A stretch of DNA of 64,000 nucleotides from positions 94,158 to 158,157 of the forward strand of contig JBCCBP010000004.1 of assembly GCA_039033995.1 (NCBI GenBank), given 5' to 3'. Shown here piece by piece: positions 51,078 to 60,260 of this stretch (the stretch's first letter is position 1; each line of letters opens with the position of its first letter). Position numbers and translations under genes: made by a program. Under the pieces are notes generated by a model. It made no database searches. It had not been told where the DNA came from and worked only from the letters and a program-made list of their open reading frames with translations. Source of the DNA: CALBPI01 sp039033995. GTDB lineage: Bacteria > Pseudomonadota > Gammaproteobacteria > Steroidobacterales > Woeseiaceae.

Positions 51078-52085
51078 TTACTGAGCCAACCAGGCAGCAG
51101 CGTCCAACGAATAGTAAGACAATATAGCGCGGGCCCCCGCACGCTTGATCGATAGTAATGATTCGAGCACGCTCTCGCGCTCGTCCAGCCAGCCGTTGCC
51201 GGCGGCGGCTTTCAGCATCGCGTACTCGCCGCTAACCTGATAGGCCAGAACAGGGATCTCGTAGGCTTGATGCACGCGCTGGATGATATCGAGATACGGC
51301 AACGCGGGTTTCACCATGACCAGATCGGCACCTTCGTCGATATCGAGGGCTACCTCGCGCAGGGCTTCTCTGCCGTTGGCTGGGTCCATCTGGTAGCTGT
51401 GCTTCCCGCCGCCGCCAAGGTTGCCAGCGGATCCGACCGCATCGCGAAAAGGACCGTAGAAACAGGAGGCATACTTCGCGGCGTACGACAGGATCAGCGT
51501 GTTGATGTGACCATTGACCTCCAACGCCCGACGAATGGCACCGATGCGCCCGTCCATCATGTCCGAGGGCGACACCACATCCGCGCCGGCCTGAGCGTGA
51601 CACACCGCCTGACGCTCCAGCATCGATACGGTGACATCATTTAGTACGTAGCCTTCATCATCGATGATGCCGTCCTGGCCGTGGGTCGTATACGGGTCCA
51701 GCGCAACATCAGTGATTACGCCGAGCGTCGGGTAAGCAGCCTTGATCGCTTGTACCGTGCGTGGCACAAGCCCATCCGGGTTGTGGCACTCGGCACCGTC
51801 GAGACTTTTGTGTTGCTGCTCAATCACCGGGAACAGCACCACGGCAGGGATGCCAGCATCCACGACCAACTGCAGGTGTTCGAGCAGCAGGTCGATGCTG
51901 CGACGTTTGACCCCAGGCATTGACGGCACGTCCTCGCTGCGTCGCTCGCCATCCAGCACAAACACGGGATAAATAAAGTCTGCAGGGCTAAGTTGATGCT
52001 CGCTCAGCATCTCTCTGAGCCAGCCGTGCCGGCGCCGGCGCCGCATGCGAGTCAGCGGATAACCGGGCGTTTTGTCGTTGAGCAT
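51078..52085 (-). CDS. hemB: Delta-aminolevulinic acid dehydratase (porphobilinogen synthase)
   Basis: This 335-residue enzyme condenses two 5-aminolevulinates to porphobilinogen. The Schiff-base lysines lie in LSYAAKYASCFYGPFR and VMVKPALPYLD. The metal region reads DVALDPYTTHGQDG, with Asp and Ala in place of the three zinc cysteines, so this is the zinc-independent, magnesium-activated type known from Pseudomonas. RRRRRHGWLREM near the start is the usual basic segment. It diverges from the ECF sigma gene. Confidence 0.96.
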   Translation of the reverse strand: MLNDKTPGYPLTRMRRRRRHGWLREMLSEHQLSPADFIYPVFVLDGERRSEDVPSMPGVKRRSIDLLLEHLQLVVDAGIPAVVLFPVIEQQHKSLDGAECHNPDGLVPRTVQAIKAAYPTLGVITDVALDPYTTHGQDGIIDDEGYVLNDVTVSMLERQAVCHAQAGADVVSPSDMMDGRIGAIRRALEVNGHINTLILSYAAKYASCFYGPFRDAVGSAGNLGGGGKHSYQMDPANGREALREVALDIDEGADLVMVKPALPYLDIIQRVHQAYEIPVLAYQVSGEYAMLKAAAGNGWLDERESVLESLLSIKRAGARAILSYYSLDAAAWLAQ

Positions 52086-52256
52086 CTCTGTCTGCGTCTT
52101 TTATTGATTCCGAACGACCCTAATTCTGTCTGTTATTGGCCCCACTGTCCAAGTTCAGACCCCTATTTCAGGTGGGTGCGGATCAGCAAAACTGTCCGTG
52201 GGCGAAAATATTGTCGATAATGGCGAAATAAATTGGTTGGGGACAAGGTCTGATTG

Positions 52257-52769
52257 GTGACGGAGACGAGTGCGGACAAGCAGCGTCAGCTGCGCTATGA
52301 GCGGTTGGTAGGTACTTACCGCAAGGATTTGTATCGCTATGCGTACTGGCTGAACCGTGATCCCCAGCTCGCTGAGGACGTGGTGCAGGATGCGATGTTG
52401 CGTGCCTGGCGCTCGTTGGACTCGTTGCGTGAGGATCAGGCTGCGAAGCCCTGGTTGTTGACTATCGTAAGACGTGAGAATGCGCGCTTTTTTGAGCGCA
52501 AGCGGCTCGAGACGGTCGATATTGATGAGCTGGTCGGCGCGCCCACCCTGCAGCTTGCGACGGAAGACGATACGGACCAGGACGATCTGCAGCAGGCGAT
52601 CTTCGCGTTGGATGAAGACTACCGGGAGCCGTTGGTATTGCAGGTCCTCATGGGGCATTCGACGAAAGAAATTGCCGAAATCATGGGTCTTAGTAATGGC
52701 GCCGTGTTGACGCGACTGCATCGGGCACGGAAGAAACTGATTGAAAATTTTGATCTTGGCGAGGCGTAG
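52257..52769 (+). CDS. ECF-type RNA polymerase sigma factor
   Basis: This sigma-70 family protein of about 170 residues has region 2 (YRYAYWLNRDPQLAEDVVQDAMLRAWRSL) and region 4 (LDEDYREPLVLQVLMGHSTKEIAEIMGLSNGAVLTRLHRARKKL). The short linker between them fits the ECF class. I choose the GTG at 52257 because AAGG lies eight bases ahead. A TTG at 52254 is equally in frame. The next gene encodes a zinc-type anti-sigma factor, so activity is probably controlled by membrane signalling. Confidence 0.9.
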   Translation: MTETSADKQRQLRYERLVGTYRKDLYRYAYWLNRDPQLAEDVVQDAMLRAWRSLDSLREDQAAKPWLLTIVRRENARFFERKRLETVDIDELVGAPTLQLATEDDTDQDDLQQAIFALDEDYREPLVLQVLMGHSTKEIAEIMGLSNGAVLTRLHRARKKLIENFDLGEA

Positions 52770-52819
52770 CGGATCTGTGGACAACAGCGACTCAGTCAGG
52801 ATTCGGGTGTGATCAAACA

Positions 52820-53575
52820 ATGAACTGTAATGAATTCGAACAAGCGGTGTTAGCCGAGCCAAACGCTGACAGCGACGCGCGGCGGGCGCACGCCGACAGC
52901 TGCCCCGATTGCAACGCGCTTGAGCGTCAGGTGATGAGGCTGGAGCAACGCCTGACTGCGGCGCTGTCGGTCATTGTACCCGCTTCGGTCACAGACGCAC
53001 CGCTGCCCGGTGGCGAACCCGGCCATTCAAGCCCTTCCGACGACAACGTGGTCTCGCTCGATGCGCGACGGCGTCGGCGTGCGCCAGTCTGGCTGGCTGC
53101 TGCGGCTTGTGTGGCGCTGGTTTCCGTGTTGGTTTTACGTCAGCCTCAAGTCGAGACGGTCGACTACGGCGCACAACTCGCCGCAGAGATCGTCGAGCAT
53201 ATCGGCCCCGAACTAGGCGCCATGGTCCCAGCCACTGTCGCAGTCAGCCAGAGCAAGCTCGGTAAGGTGCTTGCGACGGGAACCGGTGGCACCCAGCTCG
53301 ACAGCGATGCGCCGCTGGTGAGTTACGCCAAGAGCTGTGTCATCAACGGCCAGTTGGTACCGCATCTTGTGATGCAGGGTGAGGCTGGCCCGGTGACGGT
53401 GTTGCTCTTGCCCGGCGAACGCGTCGACGGACCGGTGTCGATCATGCGAGACGGTGTCGAAGGTGTCATCCTGCCGGTTGGCGATGGTGGCAGCATCGCC
53501 ATTATCGGTCGCGATGCCGACAGCGTTGAGTCGATCCAGAAGGCCGCGCTGGAAGCCGTGGAATTCTCGATCTGA
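52820..53575 (+). CDS. DUF3379-type transmembrane anti-sigma factor
   Basis: This 251-residue protein has an N-terminal ZAS-like motif (RRAHADSCPDCNALE, H-x3-C-x2-C), a variable linker, one membrane helix (VWLAAAACVALVSVLVLRQ) and a periplasmic domain of about 140 residues. The periplasmic domain (LSYAKSC-like LVSYAKSCVINGQLVPHLVMQ and LLLPGERVDG) is the DUF3379 pattern. It should hold the adjacent ECF sigma factor at the membrane. The 50-base gap and same strand support an operon. The inducing signal is not evident. Confidence 0.85.
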   Translation: MNCNEFEQAVLAEPNADSDARRAHADSCPDCNALERQVMRLEQRLTAALSVIVPASVTDAPLPGGEPGHSSPSDDNVVSLDARRRRRAPVWLAAAACVALVSVLVLRQPQVETVDYGAQLAAEIVEHIGPELGAMVPATVAVSQSKLGKVLATGTGGTQLDSDAPLVSYAKSCVINGQLVPHLVMQGEAGPVTVLLLPGERVDGPVSIMRDGVEGVILPVGDGGSIAIIGRDADSVESIQKAALEAVEFSI

Positions 53576-53607
53576 CACTGCCGCTGATCACGAAATACAC
53601 GGCAGCA

Positions 53608-53628
53608 GCGACTAACGACCGTAGTCGC
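53608..53628. other. Perfect seven-base-pair hairpin
   Basis: GCGACTA (53608-53614) and TAGTCGC (53622-53628) pair perfectly around a seven-base loop, between the anti-sigma and tag genes. No T run follows on either strand, so it is not a standard terminator. It might be an operator or an RNA hairpin that protects the upstream message. Confidence 0.35.
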
Positions 53629-53684
53629 GAACTGGCGTTTCGCGTTAGTGTGGACAGCCACCGAATTTACTGCGAGTGACTGAT

Positions 53685-54302
53685 ATGACCGACGTTCAAT
53701 CCACGCCAAACAACAGCTGCCCGTGGGCACTGGGCCACGGGGATGACTACCTCGCCTATCACGACGAGGAATGGGGCGTCCCCGTGACCGATGATCAAAC
53801 GCTCTTTGAGTTCCTGGTACTGGAGTCCGCGCAGGCCGGATTATCGTGGGCAACGATCCTGGCCAAACGTGCCGGCTACCGGGCAGCGTTTGCCGATTTT
53901 GATGCCGATGTGGTGGCGGGTTTCAGCGAGGGCGATGTGGAACGTCTGCGCAACGATGCGGGTATTGTTCGCAATCAAGCGAAGATCCGTGCGGCGATCA
54001 ACAACGCACAACTGTTTATTGATATCCAGCAGCAAGCAGGCAGTTTCGCCGCGTTTTTGTGGTCGTTTGTCGACGGCAAACCAATTCAGAATCGCTGGAA
54101 ACTACAGGCGGAATGCCCGGCAACCTCGCCACTGTCGGATACGCTGAGCACCGATCTACGCAAGCGCGGTTTCAAATTTGTCGGTTCGACAACGATGTAT
54201 GCGTTTATGCAGGCGGTCGGTGTTGTCAATGATCATCTGGTCACCTGTCACCGTTACGAGGTTTGCGCGGCACTCGGAGAATCGCTGCAAGTACCTGCGT
54301 GA
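53685..54302 (+). CDS. tag: DNA-3-methyladenine glycosylase I
   Basis: This 205-residue repair enzyme removes 3-methyladenine from DNA. CPWALGHGDDYLAYHDEEWGVPV is the Tag signature, with the zinc Cys and His. It is followed by LFEFLVLESAQAGLSWATIL (base-pocket Glu), FVGSTTMYAFMQAVGVVNDHL and CHRYEVC with the second zinc ligands. A GTG three codons upstream (53676) is in frame; I prefer the ATG at 53685. Confidence 0.95.
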   Translation: MTDVQSTPNNSCPWALGHGDDYLAYHDEEWGVPVTDDQTLFEFLVLESAQAGLSWATILAKRAGYRAAFADFDADVVAGFSEGDVERLRNDAGIVRNQAKIRAAINNAQLFIDIQQQAGSFAAFLWSFVDGKPIQNRWKLQAECPATSPLSDTLSTDLRKRGFKFVGSTTMYAFMQAVGVVNDHLVTCHRYEVCAALGESLQVPA

Positions 54303-54381
54303 CAACGCGGCCACCCGAGTCATTGCCTGGTCCGTTTGGCAATCACACCGGAGATGCGGCGATGTTCGCTGAGTCTCGCGT

Positions 54382-57300
54382 CTAGTTATTGAGGCTGACC
54401 AATGTCAGTGCGGCCAGTCCGGTGGGTGTCAGATGGAACACCGCACCGAGATAACGTTGACCGGTCTCCAGCTGCGACCAGGCAGCGGACACGGTTTCAC
54501 GACCACCGGCAGCGACAAAAGAGGGTGCCTCCACCGCCAGATTTGCGTTGAGGTCTGCCGGGCCTAGCAGCCATGAGTGCAAATCGAAATTGGCCCCTGT
54601 GCCACCGGCAACATTATCTGTTTCGAAGCCGTGAACGAACACCTCGTAACGGCCTGCGGCTGGCCCCGGCACATCAATCACTTCATTCGATGTGTCTTCG
54701 CCGCTTTCGCCGACCGATCGACAGCTGGTCGGCGTGGGACAGTAAAACGCGTAGAGATCGAGATCATCATCGCCGTCGGTATTGGCATCGAACAACGCGA
54801 AGCGCAAAAAAAGCTGATCTGGCGGCACGTCCAGAACGAATGCAGTCACACCATCGGTGGTCCGACGTGTAAATTGTTTGCTCGGATCGCTGGCGACGAA
54901 ATCGCTATTGATCGTCGCCGGTTTCAAACCATAGTTCTGCGTACTGTACGAACCGGTGTAGCCGAAGCGCACTTCGAAATCGATGCTGCCCGTGCCCCCG
55001 GCGGCGCGCACCTCCTCGGGAGCCGCGACCAGCACCGGCCGCACGGCGATGGGACTGCGTACCGTTTTGTTGTCGCCCACCCACTCCAGCGCGCCGAAGT
55101 ACCAGAGATTAGCAGCGAGATCGGCGGCGTTGATCGTGATTTCAACGTTGGCGGACTCGCCTTGCGCAAGGTTCAGTGATGCGGGAACGACGCTGCCACT
55201 GAAACCGGCGGGCAACAGCAGTCGTGCATTCCAGGTGCCGGACTCAGTCGCAGTCACCGTCCGGGTAATTGTTTTCTCGAGTGTCAGCCGAGCGACGCCG
55301 ATCGCTGGTTGATTCAAATCGACCGGGTCAATGGAAAGGCCCTGATTCTCGAGTGCATCGCAACGCGCGCGGGCAATCGGAAACGTCGTTTGCCCGCACG
55401 TAAACGCATCGAAAGCGTCGTTGCTATTGGCGTAGACGAGCCCTGGTTCGAGCGCCTCGTTCGGAACGATATGTCCTGCGCCCATATCAAATGGGTTGGC
55501 ACTGGTCTCACCGTCGGCTTGCGTCAGATCTTGACGAGCCGTGGTCATGATGGCTGATCGCAATATGCTGGGCGTCCAGTCGGGGTGTCTTTCCTTCAGC
55601 AATGCTGCCACGCCGGCGACATGTGGTGCGGCCATGGAAGTGCCTGTCAGATAGCCAAACGATTGATCCGGTGTGCCATTCGCGACGTCCGGTGTGAACG
55701 CGGAGAGGATGTTGATGCCGGGTGCAGCAACATCCGGCTTCAGGATATCCGGTGCGCCACCGCTCGGTCCGCGCGACGAAAAATTACCGACGAGATCGCC
55801 TCGATCGGACTCGCTCAGAAATAACCCGTTCGCCAGCTCTACCTGCACGACGTCACCATCGACCAACGCATCCAGTAACAGTTGGCCATCAGCCTGTCCG
55901 ATCGACACAGCGGGGATTGTGATGTCGGCGGAATCGCCGGTCATGCGGACCGGGCCGCCCAGATTGTTGAAGACAATCGCGGCGATGGCGCCGGCTTGTT
56001 GCAAAGCGAGTATTTTCTCGTCGAAGTCACAGCCGCCTCGCACGACAAGCGCGACGGCGCCGTTCAATTCGCTCGCGTTTTGTAATGACTGGCAGGCATC
56101 GCGTATCGATCCGCCGTCGCTCTCGTCATTATCGTCAGCGGCGATGAGGTCACCGCTGATGGAGCCCGTGTCGGCGAGCAACGGCGTAAACTGCGCCTCG
56201 ATGCTCGGATAGCGTCCAGCCAGCGACGCTGGCGATAGCACTTCGCTTGCCGGTACAAACCGTTGACCGTCGCGACTGGATGCTGCGACGGTCAACACCC
56301 AGGGTGATCCTGCCGGGGAGCCGATCGAGCCGAGCAGGGGGCCGTCATTGCCAGCCGCCACAATCGCGAGGACACCGGCCTTGGTTGCTGCCAACAAGGC
56401 GGCATCGTCAGCATTGGCGATGGTCGCCTCGGTGTTACCGATGGAGTAGTTAATGATGTCGGCCCCGTCAGCTACCGCATCGTCGATCGCTTGCGTCAGG
56501 TCCGAGATTGCGCAGCTCGCGCGTGTCGCCCCCGGGCGCAGCCAGCATGCCTTGTAAACAGCGATACGCGCGCGCGGTGCGATACCGCGAATCGTAGCCA
56601 CTTCACTACCGTTCAATCTGGCACGTACGCGATTGCCTGCTGCCGTCGCCGCAATGTGGGTACCGTGGCCGTCTGCGTCGCGTGGCGACAGGAACTCGCC
56701 GTCGTCGAAATCACCGAGCGCCTGGGCGCCATCCGCATAGAAGCGAGCGCCGATGAGTTTGTTGTTGCACAGGTCCTCGGTAAATTGCTCGCCGCTTTCA
56801 CAAACGCCCGCCCAGCCTTCGGGCGGGTCGAACAGACTCACGGCAGGGCGACGCCGGTAGACGCGGCATAACCATTGTCCAAGCAGCGAGTTTTGTCCCC
56901 ACGATGAACGGCATGCTCGTGGCGAATCGGCATCGCGTTCGTCACGAAAGCTCTCGCTTTCGGGGCTGACGCCACTGTCGATGATGGCGATCACGACATC
57001 CTCACCGCCGAGACCTTCAGCGCCGATCAATCCGTCGGTTGGGTCCAGCAAGCCCAGAAACTGCGGGCTGGCATCGGTCGCGACGGATTTTTCCGCGTCC
57101 GGGTAGACCGCACGTACTTCGGGCAAGGCACGTAACCGGGCTGCCTGCTCCGCCGTCATACGCGCCGCGAATCCATTCAAGGCGTAGCGATAGCTATGCA
57201 GCATCTCGACGTCGTCGCCAAGCGTGCCGAGCAATGCTTCATGACTGCGCTTCAAACTCGCCGCACGCGACTCGATACCGCCGCTCTTGCGCGTGACGAC

Positions 57301-57519
57301 TTGCGTTCGGTCGTATTGTTTTTGTTGCACGAACCGAGCGCTGACCGCACGCTCGGTGAGCGCAGCCGGCGCGCGCAGCTGCACGATCCAGACTGGTCGA
57401 GCATCGACACCCGGCATACTGGCGGCATCACCGAGCGGCCCATCTATGCGACGAGGACCGTCGGCCGCGGCGACCGCCCAAGAGAGGATCCAGATACTAG
57501 TGAGTAACACGCGCCACAT
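54382..57519 (-). CDS. Secreted subtilisin-like serine protease (S8) with PA domain
   Basis: This protein of about 1045 residues has a signal peptide (RVLLTSIWILSWAVAAADG). An I9-like propeptide is at about 40-145 (YALNGFAARMTAEQAARLRALP). The S8 catalytic domain has Asp181 (AIIDSGV), His288 (GHGTHIAA), oxyanion Asn390 (AAGNDGP) and Ser627 (TGTSMAAPHVAG). A protease-associated domain is inserted at about 455-565. The CNNKLIGARFYADGA segment is like cucumisin-type subtilases. The last 300 residues are beta-rich, Fn3- or PPC-like, with Asp-rich calcium-type loops. A role in extracellular protein degradation is likely. The ATG at 57519 sets the signal peptide. Confidence 0.9.
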   Translation of the reverse strand: MWRVLLTSIWILSWAVAAADGPRRIDGPLGDAASMPGVDARPVWIVQLRAPAALTERAVSARFVQQKQYDRTQVVTRKSGGIESRAASLKRSHEALLGTLGDDVEMLHSYRYALNGFAARMTAEQAARLRALPEVRAVYPDAEKSVATDASPQFLGLLDPTDGLIGAEGLGGEDVVIAIIDSGVSPESESFRDERDADSPRACRSSWGQNSLLGQWLCRVYRRRPAVSLFDPPEGWAGVCESGEQFTEDLCNNKLIGARFYADGAQALGDFDDGEFLSPRDADGHGTHIAATAAGNRVRARLNGSEVATIRGIAPRARIAVYKACWLRPGATRASCAISDLTQAIDDAVADGADIINYSIGNTEATIANADDAALLAATKAGVLAIVAAGNDGPLLGSIGSPAGSPWVLTVAASSRDGQRFVPASEVLSPASLAGRYPSIEAQFTPLLADTGSISGDLIAADDNDESDGGSIRDACQSLQNASELNGAVALVVRGGCDFDEKILALQQAGAIAAIVFNNLGGPVRMTGDSADITIPAVSIGQADGQLLLDALVDGDVVQVELANGLFLSESDRGDLVGNFSSRGPSGGAPDILKPDVAAPGINILSAFTPDVANGTPDQSFGYLTGTSMAAPHVAGVAALLKERHPDWTPSILRSAIMTTARQDLTQADGETSANPFDMGAGHIVPNEALEPGLVYANSNDAFDAFTCGQTTFPIARARCDALENQGLSIDPVDLNQPAIGVARLTLEKTITRTVTATESGTWNARLLLPAGFSGSVVPASLNLAQGESANVEITINAADLAANLWYFGALEWVGDNKTVRSPIAVRPVLVAAPEEVRAAGGTGSIDFEVRFGYTGSYSTQNYGLKPATINSDFVASDPSKQFTRRTTDGVTAFVLDVPPDQLFLRFALFDANTDGDDDLDLYAFYCPTPTSCRSVGESGEDTSNEVIDVPGPAAGRYEVFVHGFETDNVAGGTGANFDLHSWLLGPADLNANLAVEAPSFVAAGGRETVSAAWSQLETGQRYLGAVFHLTPTGLAALTLVSLNN

Positions 57520-57623
57520 TCGAGAATTATTCCACACGGGCTTCGCTACCGTCAGCCAATCGTTGCCGGGGCGGTATCTTTTTTCCAACGGGCGCTGCAC
57601 CTTGGCGAAACAATCTCGGCTAC

Positions 57624-58169
57624 TCAGAACTGGAACCGAAAACCAGCGGTGACCAGCAACGCAGATTCGTCGTTGTCCGCATTCAGATAGCGCCCGTCCA
57701 GACGTAGACTCCAGGCGTCATCGATCAGGAACTCGATGCCACCGCCAAATTCCCAGGCGGCATCGAGCGTCAGTGCGATCTGTTCCGTCGAGGACACATC
57801 AGCGGTGAACAGCGACGAACCGAAACGGACGTAGGGCTCGATCGCGCTATTGGATGGGAAAAAGAAGCGGCCATGCAGTGAGTATCCGCGCGCGCTGATC
57901 TCGGTCTCGGCGCCATTGATCGTGTCTTCGGTGTCACCGAGTGAAAAAAAGCCAAGTCCAAGCGCGAATTGGGGGCTGAACCGATACTCAACATCGAGTG
58001 CGGTACCAAGACCGTCACCCTTGAAGTTGGTATCTCCATCATCGTCCTTGATCTGCGACACCCCGACGCCAGCGGCAATCGCCCAGCCGCGCGTATCGCG
58101 TTCGGCATAGCTGTTCTTGGTGATGATAACCAGCAGCGCGGAAAGACTGGCAATGACGAATAAGCGCAT
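57624..58169 (-). CDS. Small outer-membrane beta-barrel protein
   Basis: This 181-residue protein has a signal peptide (LFVIASLSALLVIITKNSYA) and alternating amphipathic strands (GLGTALDVEYRFSPQFALGLGFF, SAIEPYVRFGSSLF, WEFGGGIEFLIDDAWSLRLDGRYL). It ends in Phe (VTAGFRFQF), the outer-membrane insertion signal. An eight-strand OmpA- or OmpW-like barrel is likely and no ligand is evident. GAGGACG precedes the ATG. Confidence 0.83.
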   Translation of the reverse strand: MRLFVIASLSALLVIITKNSYAERDTRGWAIAAGVGVSQIKDDDGDTNFKGDGLGTALDVEYRFSPQFALGLGFFSLGDTEDTINGAETEISARGYSLHGRFFFPSNSAIEPYVRFGSSLFTADVSSTEQIALTLDAAWEFGGGIEFLIDDAWSLRLDGRYLNADNDESALLVTAGFRFQF

Positions 58170-58266
58170 CGTTCACGTCCTCATGATAAGTTGCTTAGGT
58201 GTGGTTCCCGCAACACTGCAAGGTAAGACCGCCAAGCGCAAGTGAAGTTTCAGAGAGGGCCGATCG

Positions 58267-58665
58267 ATGGCAGTCAAACAGCTCGAGCAATATCCAGTCC
58301 ATTTGGGCGCGGATGCCAGTGTTATCGCCCAACCGGCGTTTACCGGGGATATGGCGTGGTACGAGGCCTACGGCCAGCGCCATGGCGGAGACGGGATCGC
58401 GGGCCGACTGGTGTCCTGCCATACCTTCCGAGAACCTTGGGACAGTTGGGAGATGCATCCGTCGGGTGACGAAATGGTGTTTTGCGTCAGTGGTGAAATC
58501 ACGTTGCATCAGGAGTCGCCCAGTGGCGAGACACGCACAGTCGTCCTGCAGGCTGGCGACTACGTGGTCAATCCTCCCGGGGTATGGCACACGGCCGATG
58601 TTGCTGAGCCGGCGACCGCTTTGTTCATTACGGTCGGTGAGGGCACAACACACCGTCCGCGCTAG
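58267..58665 (+). CDS. Cupin-domain protein
   Basis: This 132-residue single-domain cupin has motif 1 around WDSWEMHPSGDEMVFCVSGEI, with His and Glu ligands in HPSGDE. Motif 2 is AGDYVVNPPGVWHTADV, with the third His. The protein is probably metal-binding and cytosolic; the reaction is unknown. GAGAGGG lies before the ATG at 58267. Its coding end overlaps the convergent TonB-C gene by four bases. Confidence 0.85.
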   Translation: MAVKQLEQYPVHLGADASVIAQPAFTGDMAWYEAYGQRHGGDGIAGRLVSCHTFREPWDSWEMHPSGDEMVFCVSGEITLHQESPSGETRTVVLQAGDYVVNPPGVWHTADVAEPATALFITVGEGTTHRPR

Positions 58666-59834
58666 TCGGGCTTGAGAAATTCGGGTAGCGGCAATGCGCT
58701 TTGGTAGTCGAAATCCATCGCCATGTCTTTTGTCACGACCGCGATGCCATCGCGAAACGCCGGTCGATAATAGAAACGCTGCAGTCGTGAAATTGCATGT
58801 TCCGAGATTTTCGCGGTGTTACTGTCGTCGATCAGCCGTATATCGGTCACGCGTCCTTGCGCGCTCACCGAGAATCGTAACGCCGCTGTCTCGGAATGCA
58901 GCAAAGGTCTGGGTCGCCGCGGTGCGCGGGCTCGCCATATCAGCATAGGTGGAGCGTTGGCCTCCGGCGGCGGGTGTTTCGACAGCTGACCTATATGAAA
59001 CTGACTGTCGTCGAGACTACCCGTGCGTTCGTAGTGCTGAGCGAGCAGCATATGTGCGTACAGGTTTTCCGGCATCCAGCCGTGGCCGCTCGCCGCGTAG
59101 TCTTCCGTCGCAGCCTGCAGCAACGGAACCCCTTCGTCAGGCTCTTTTTGTAGCAACAGTAGGCCCAGGCGATAACGGATACTGGCGAGTTCCAGACGAT
59201 TGGCTGGGAAATATTCTGTGAGTCCGTTGAGTGCCGTGGTCAGATACTGACGCGCCTCGACCCGATAGCTTTGTTGCACGATCGCGCCGACCAGCCACTG
59301 CATCCGCAAGTGTCCCAAGGACTGCTCACCTGCACTCACTCGGGCCGCGTGAATCGCGCGCCGATAGTGGCGTTTGGCCTCGACATAGCGCCCGGTGTAT
59401 TGCCCTCGTAGCAGATGCACATACGCCATCGGCATACTGTGCTTGCCGAACTGTTCGCGTACGCGTTTGCCCGCTAGCCGAAGATGAAAGCCGGGTTGTA
59501 GTTCGGGCTCTGCGCCCGTGCCCAGTCGCCAGTTGTTTTGCAACAGGGCGGCATAAAGGAACGTCAGGTGGGCGAGTTCATCAGGCGGAAAATCCGGCTG
59601 TTGTTGTGCTTGCTCAAACCGTGTTTCGAGATCCTCCAGAAACGCTGGTACGCGAAAACGCGCGCGGTTTAGCAGCACATCGGTGTAGTAGGGCTCCTGT
59701 TCAAACGACGGCGCTTGCATGAGCATCTGTGCGTACGACTGTGTTGTCGCGGCGAAGATGCAGAGCGAAAAGGCAATACATCGGCGGGGCGACAAACATG
59801 CGGATGCGATGCGGCGTTTGAGCGGCTCGCGCAT
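58662..59834 (-). CDS. Signal-peptide protein with helical repeats and TonB C-terminal domain
   Basis: The protein has 390 residues. A signal peptide (RCIAFSLCIFAATTQSYAQ) comes first, then about 230 residues of TPR-like helices (YVEAKRHYRRAIHAARVSAGEQSLG, ARQYLTTALNGLTEYFPANRLELASIRYRLGLLLL). A TonB_C domain is at about 300-385 (TAALRFSVSAQGRVTDIRLIDDSNT, HAISRLQRFYYRPAFRDG). It lacks the membrane anchor and Pro-rich linker of true TonB, so it is probably a periplasmic protein that borrows the fold. It lies downstream of hemF and a VOC gene on one transcript. Confidence 0.8.
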   Translation of the reverse strand: MREPLKRRIASACLSPRRCIAFSLCIFAATTQSYAQMLMQAPSFEQEPYYTDVLLNRARFRVPAFLEDLETRFEQAQQQPDFPPDELAHLTFLYAALLQNNWRLGTGAEPELQPGFHLRLAGKRVREQFGKHSMPMAYVHLLRGQYTGRYVEAKRHYRRAIHAARVSAGEQSLGHLRMQWLVGAIVQQSYRVEARQYLTTALNGLTEYFPANRLELASIRYRLGLLLLQKEPDEGVPLLQAATEDYAASGHGWMPENLYAHMLLAQHYERTGSLDDSQFHIGQLSKHPPPEANAPPMLIWRARAPRRPRPLLHSETAALRFSVSAQGRVTDIRLIDDSNTAKISEHAISRLQRFYYRPAFRDGIAVVTKDMAMDFDYQSALPLPEFLKPD

Positions 59835-59837
59835 CGG

Positions 59838-60260
59838 CTAGTCGCTATCGAAAATCATACCGTCGTCCGCGAAACTCTTGAACTCGAGCGCGTTACCGGA
59901 CGGGTCGCGCAAAAACAGTGTGGATTGCTCGCCCGTCTCGCCGGCGAATCGGGTATGCGGCTCGATGATGAATTCACAGCCTGCTGCCGTTAGCCGCGTT
60001 GCGAGCGAACGCCAATCGTCCGGTGTCAAAATAACGCCGAAATGGCGGGCCGGCACTTCGTCGCCGTCCACGGCGTTGGCGGCTACCGTGTCGAGCTGGT
60101 CGACCAGGTGCAGTGTGACCTGGTGACCGAATAGGTTCAGATCGATCCAGCGGACGTCGGTTCGACCTGTCGTGCAACCCAGAGTCTCGGTATAGAACCG
60201 TGGCGTCGTATCGAGGTCCGTGACCGGCAATGCGAGATGAAAGGGCCGCAGCGCGCTCAC
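59838..60260 (-). CDS. VOC-family (glyoxalase/bleomycin resistance) protein
   Basis: This 140-residue protein has two beta-alpha-beta-beta-beta modules. It starts RPFHLALPVTDLDTTPRFYTETLGCTTGR with the metal-binding His, has FGHQVTLHLVD and HFGVILTPDDW in the middle, and ends LFLRDPSGNALEFKSF with the terminal Glu ligand. This pattern fits dioxygenase or lyase members, often annotated as glyoxalase-like. The substrate is unknown. It overlaps hemF by four bases. Confidence 0.88.
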   Translation of the reverse strand: MSALRPFHLALPVTDLDTTPRFYTETLGCTTGRTDVRWIDLNLFGHQVTLHLVDQLDTVAANAVDGDEVPARHFGVILTPDDWRSLATRLTAAGCEFIIEPHTRFAGETGEQSTLFLRDPSGNALEFKSFADDGMIFDSD

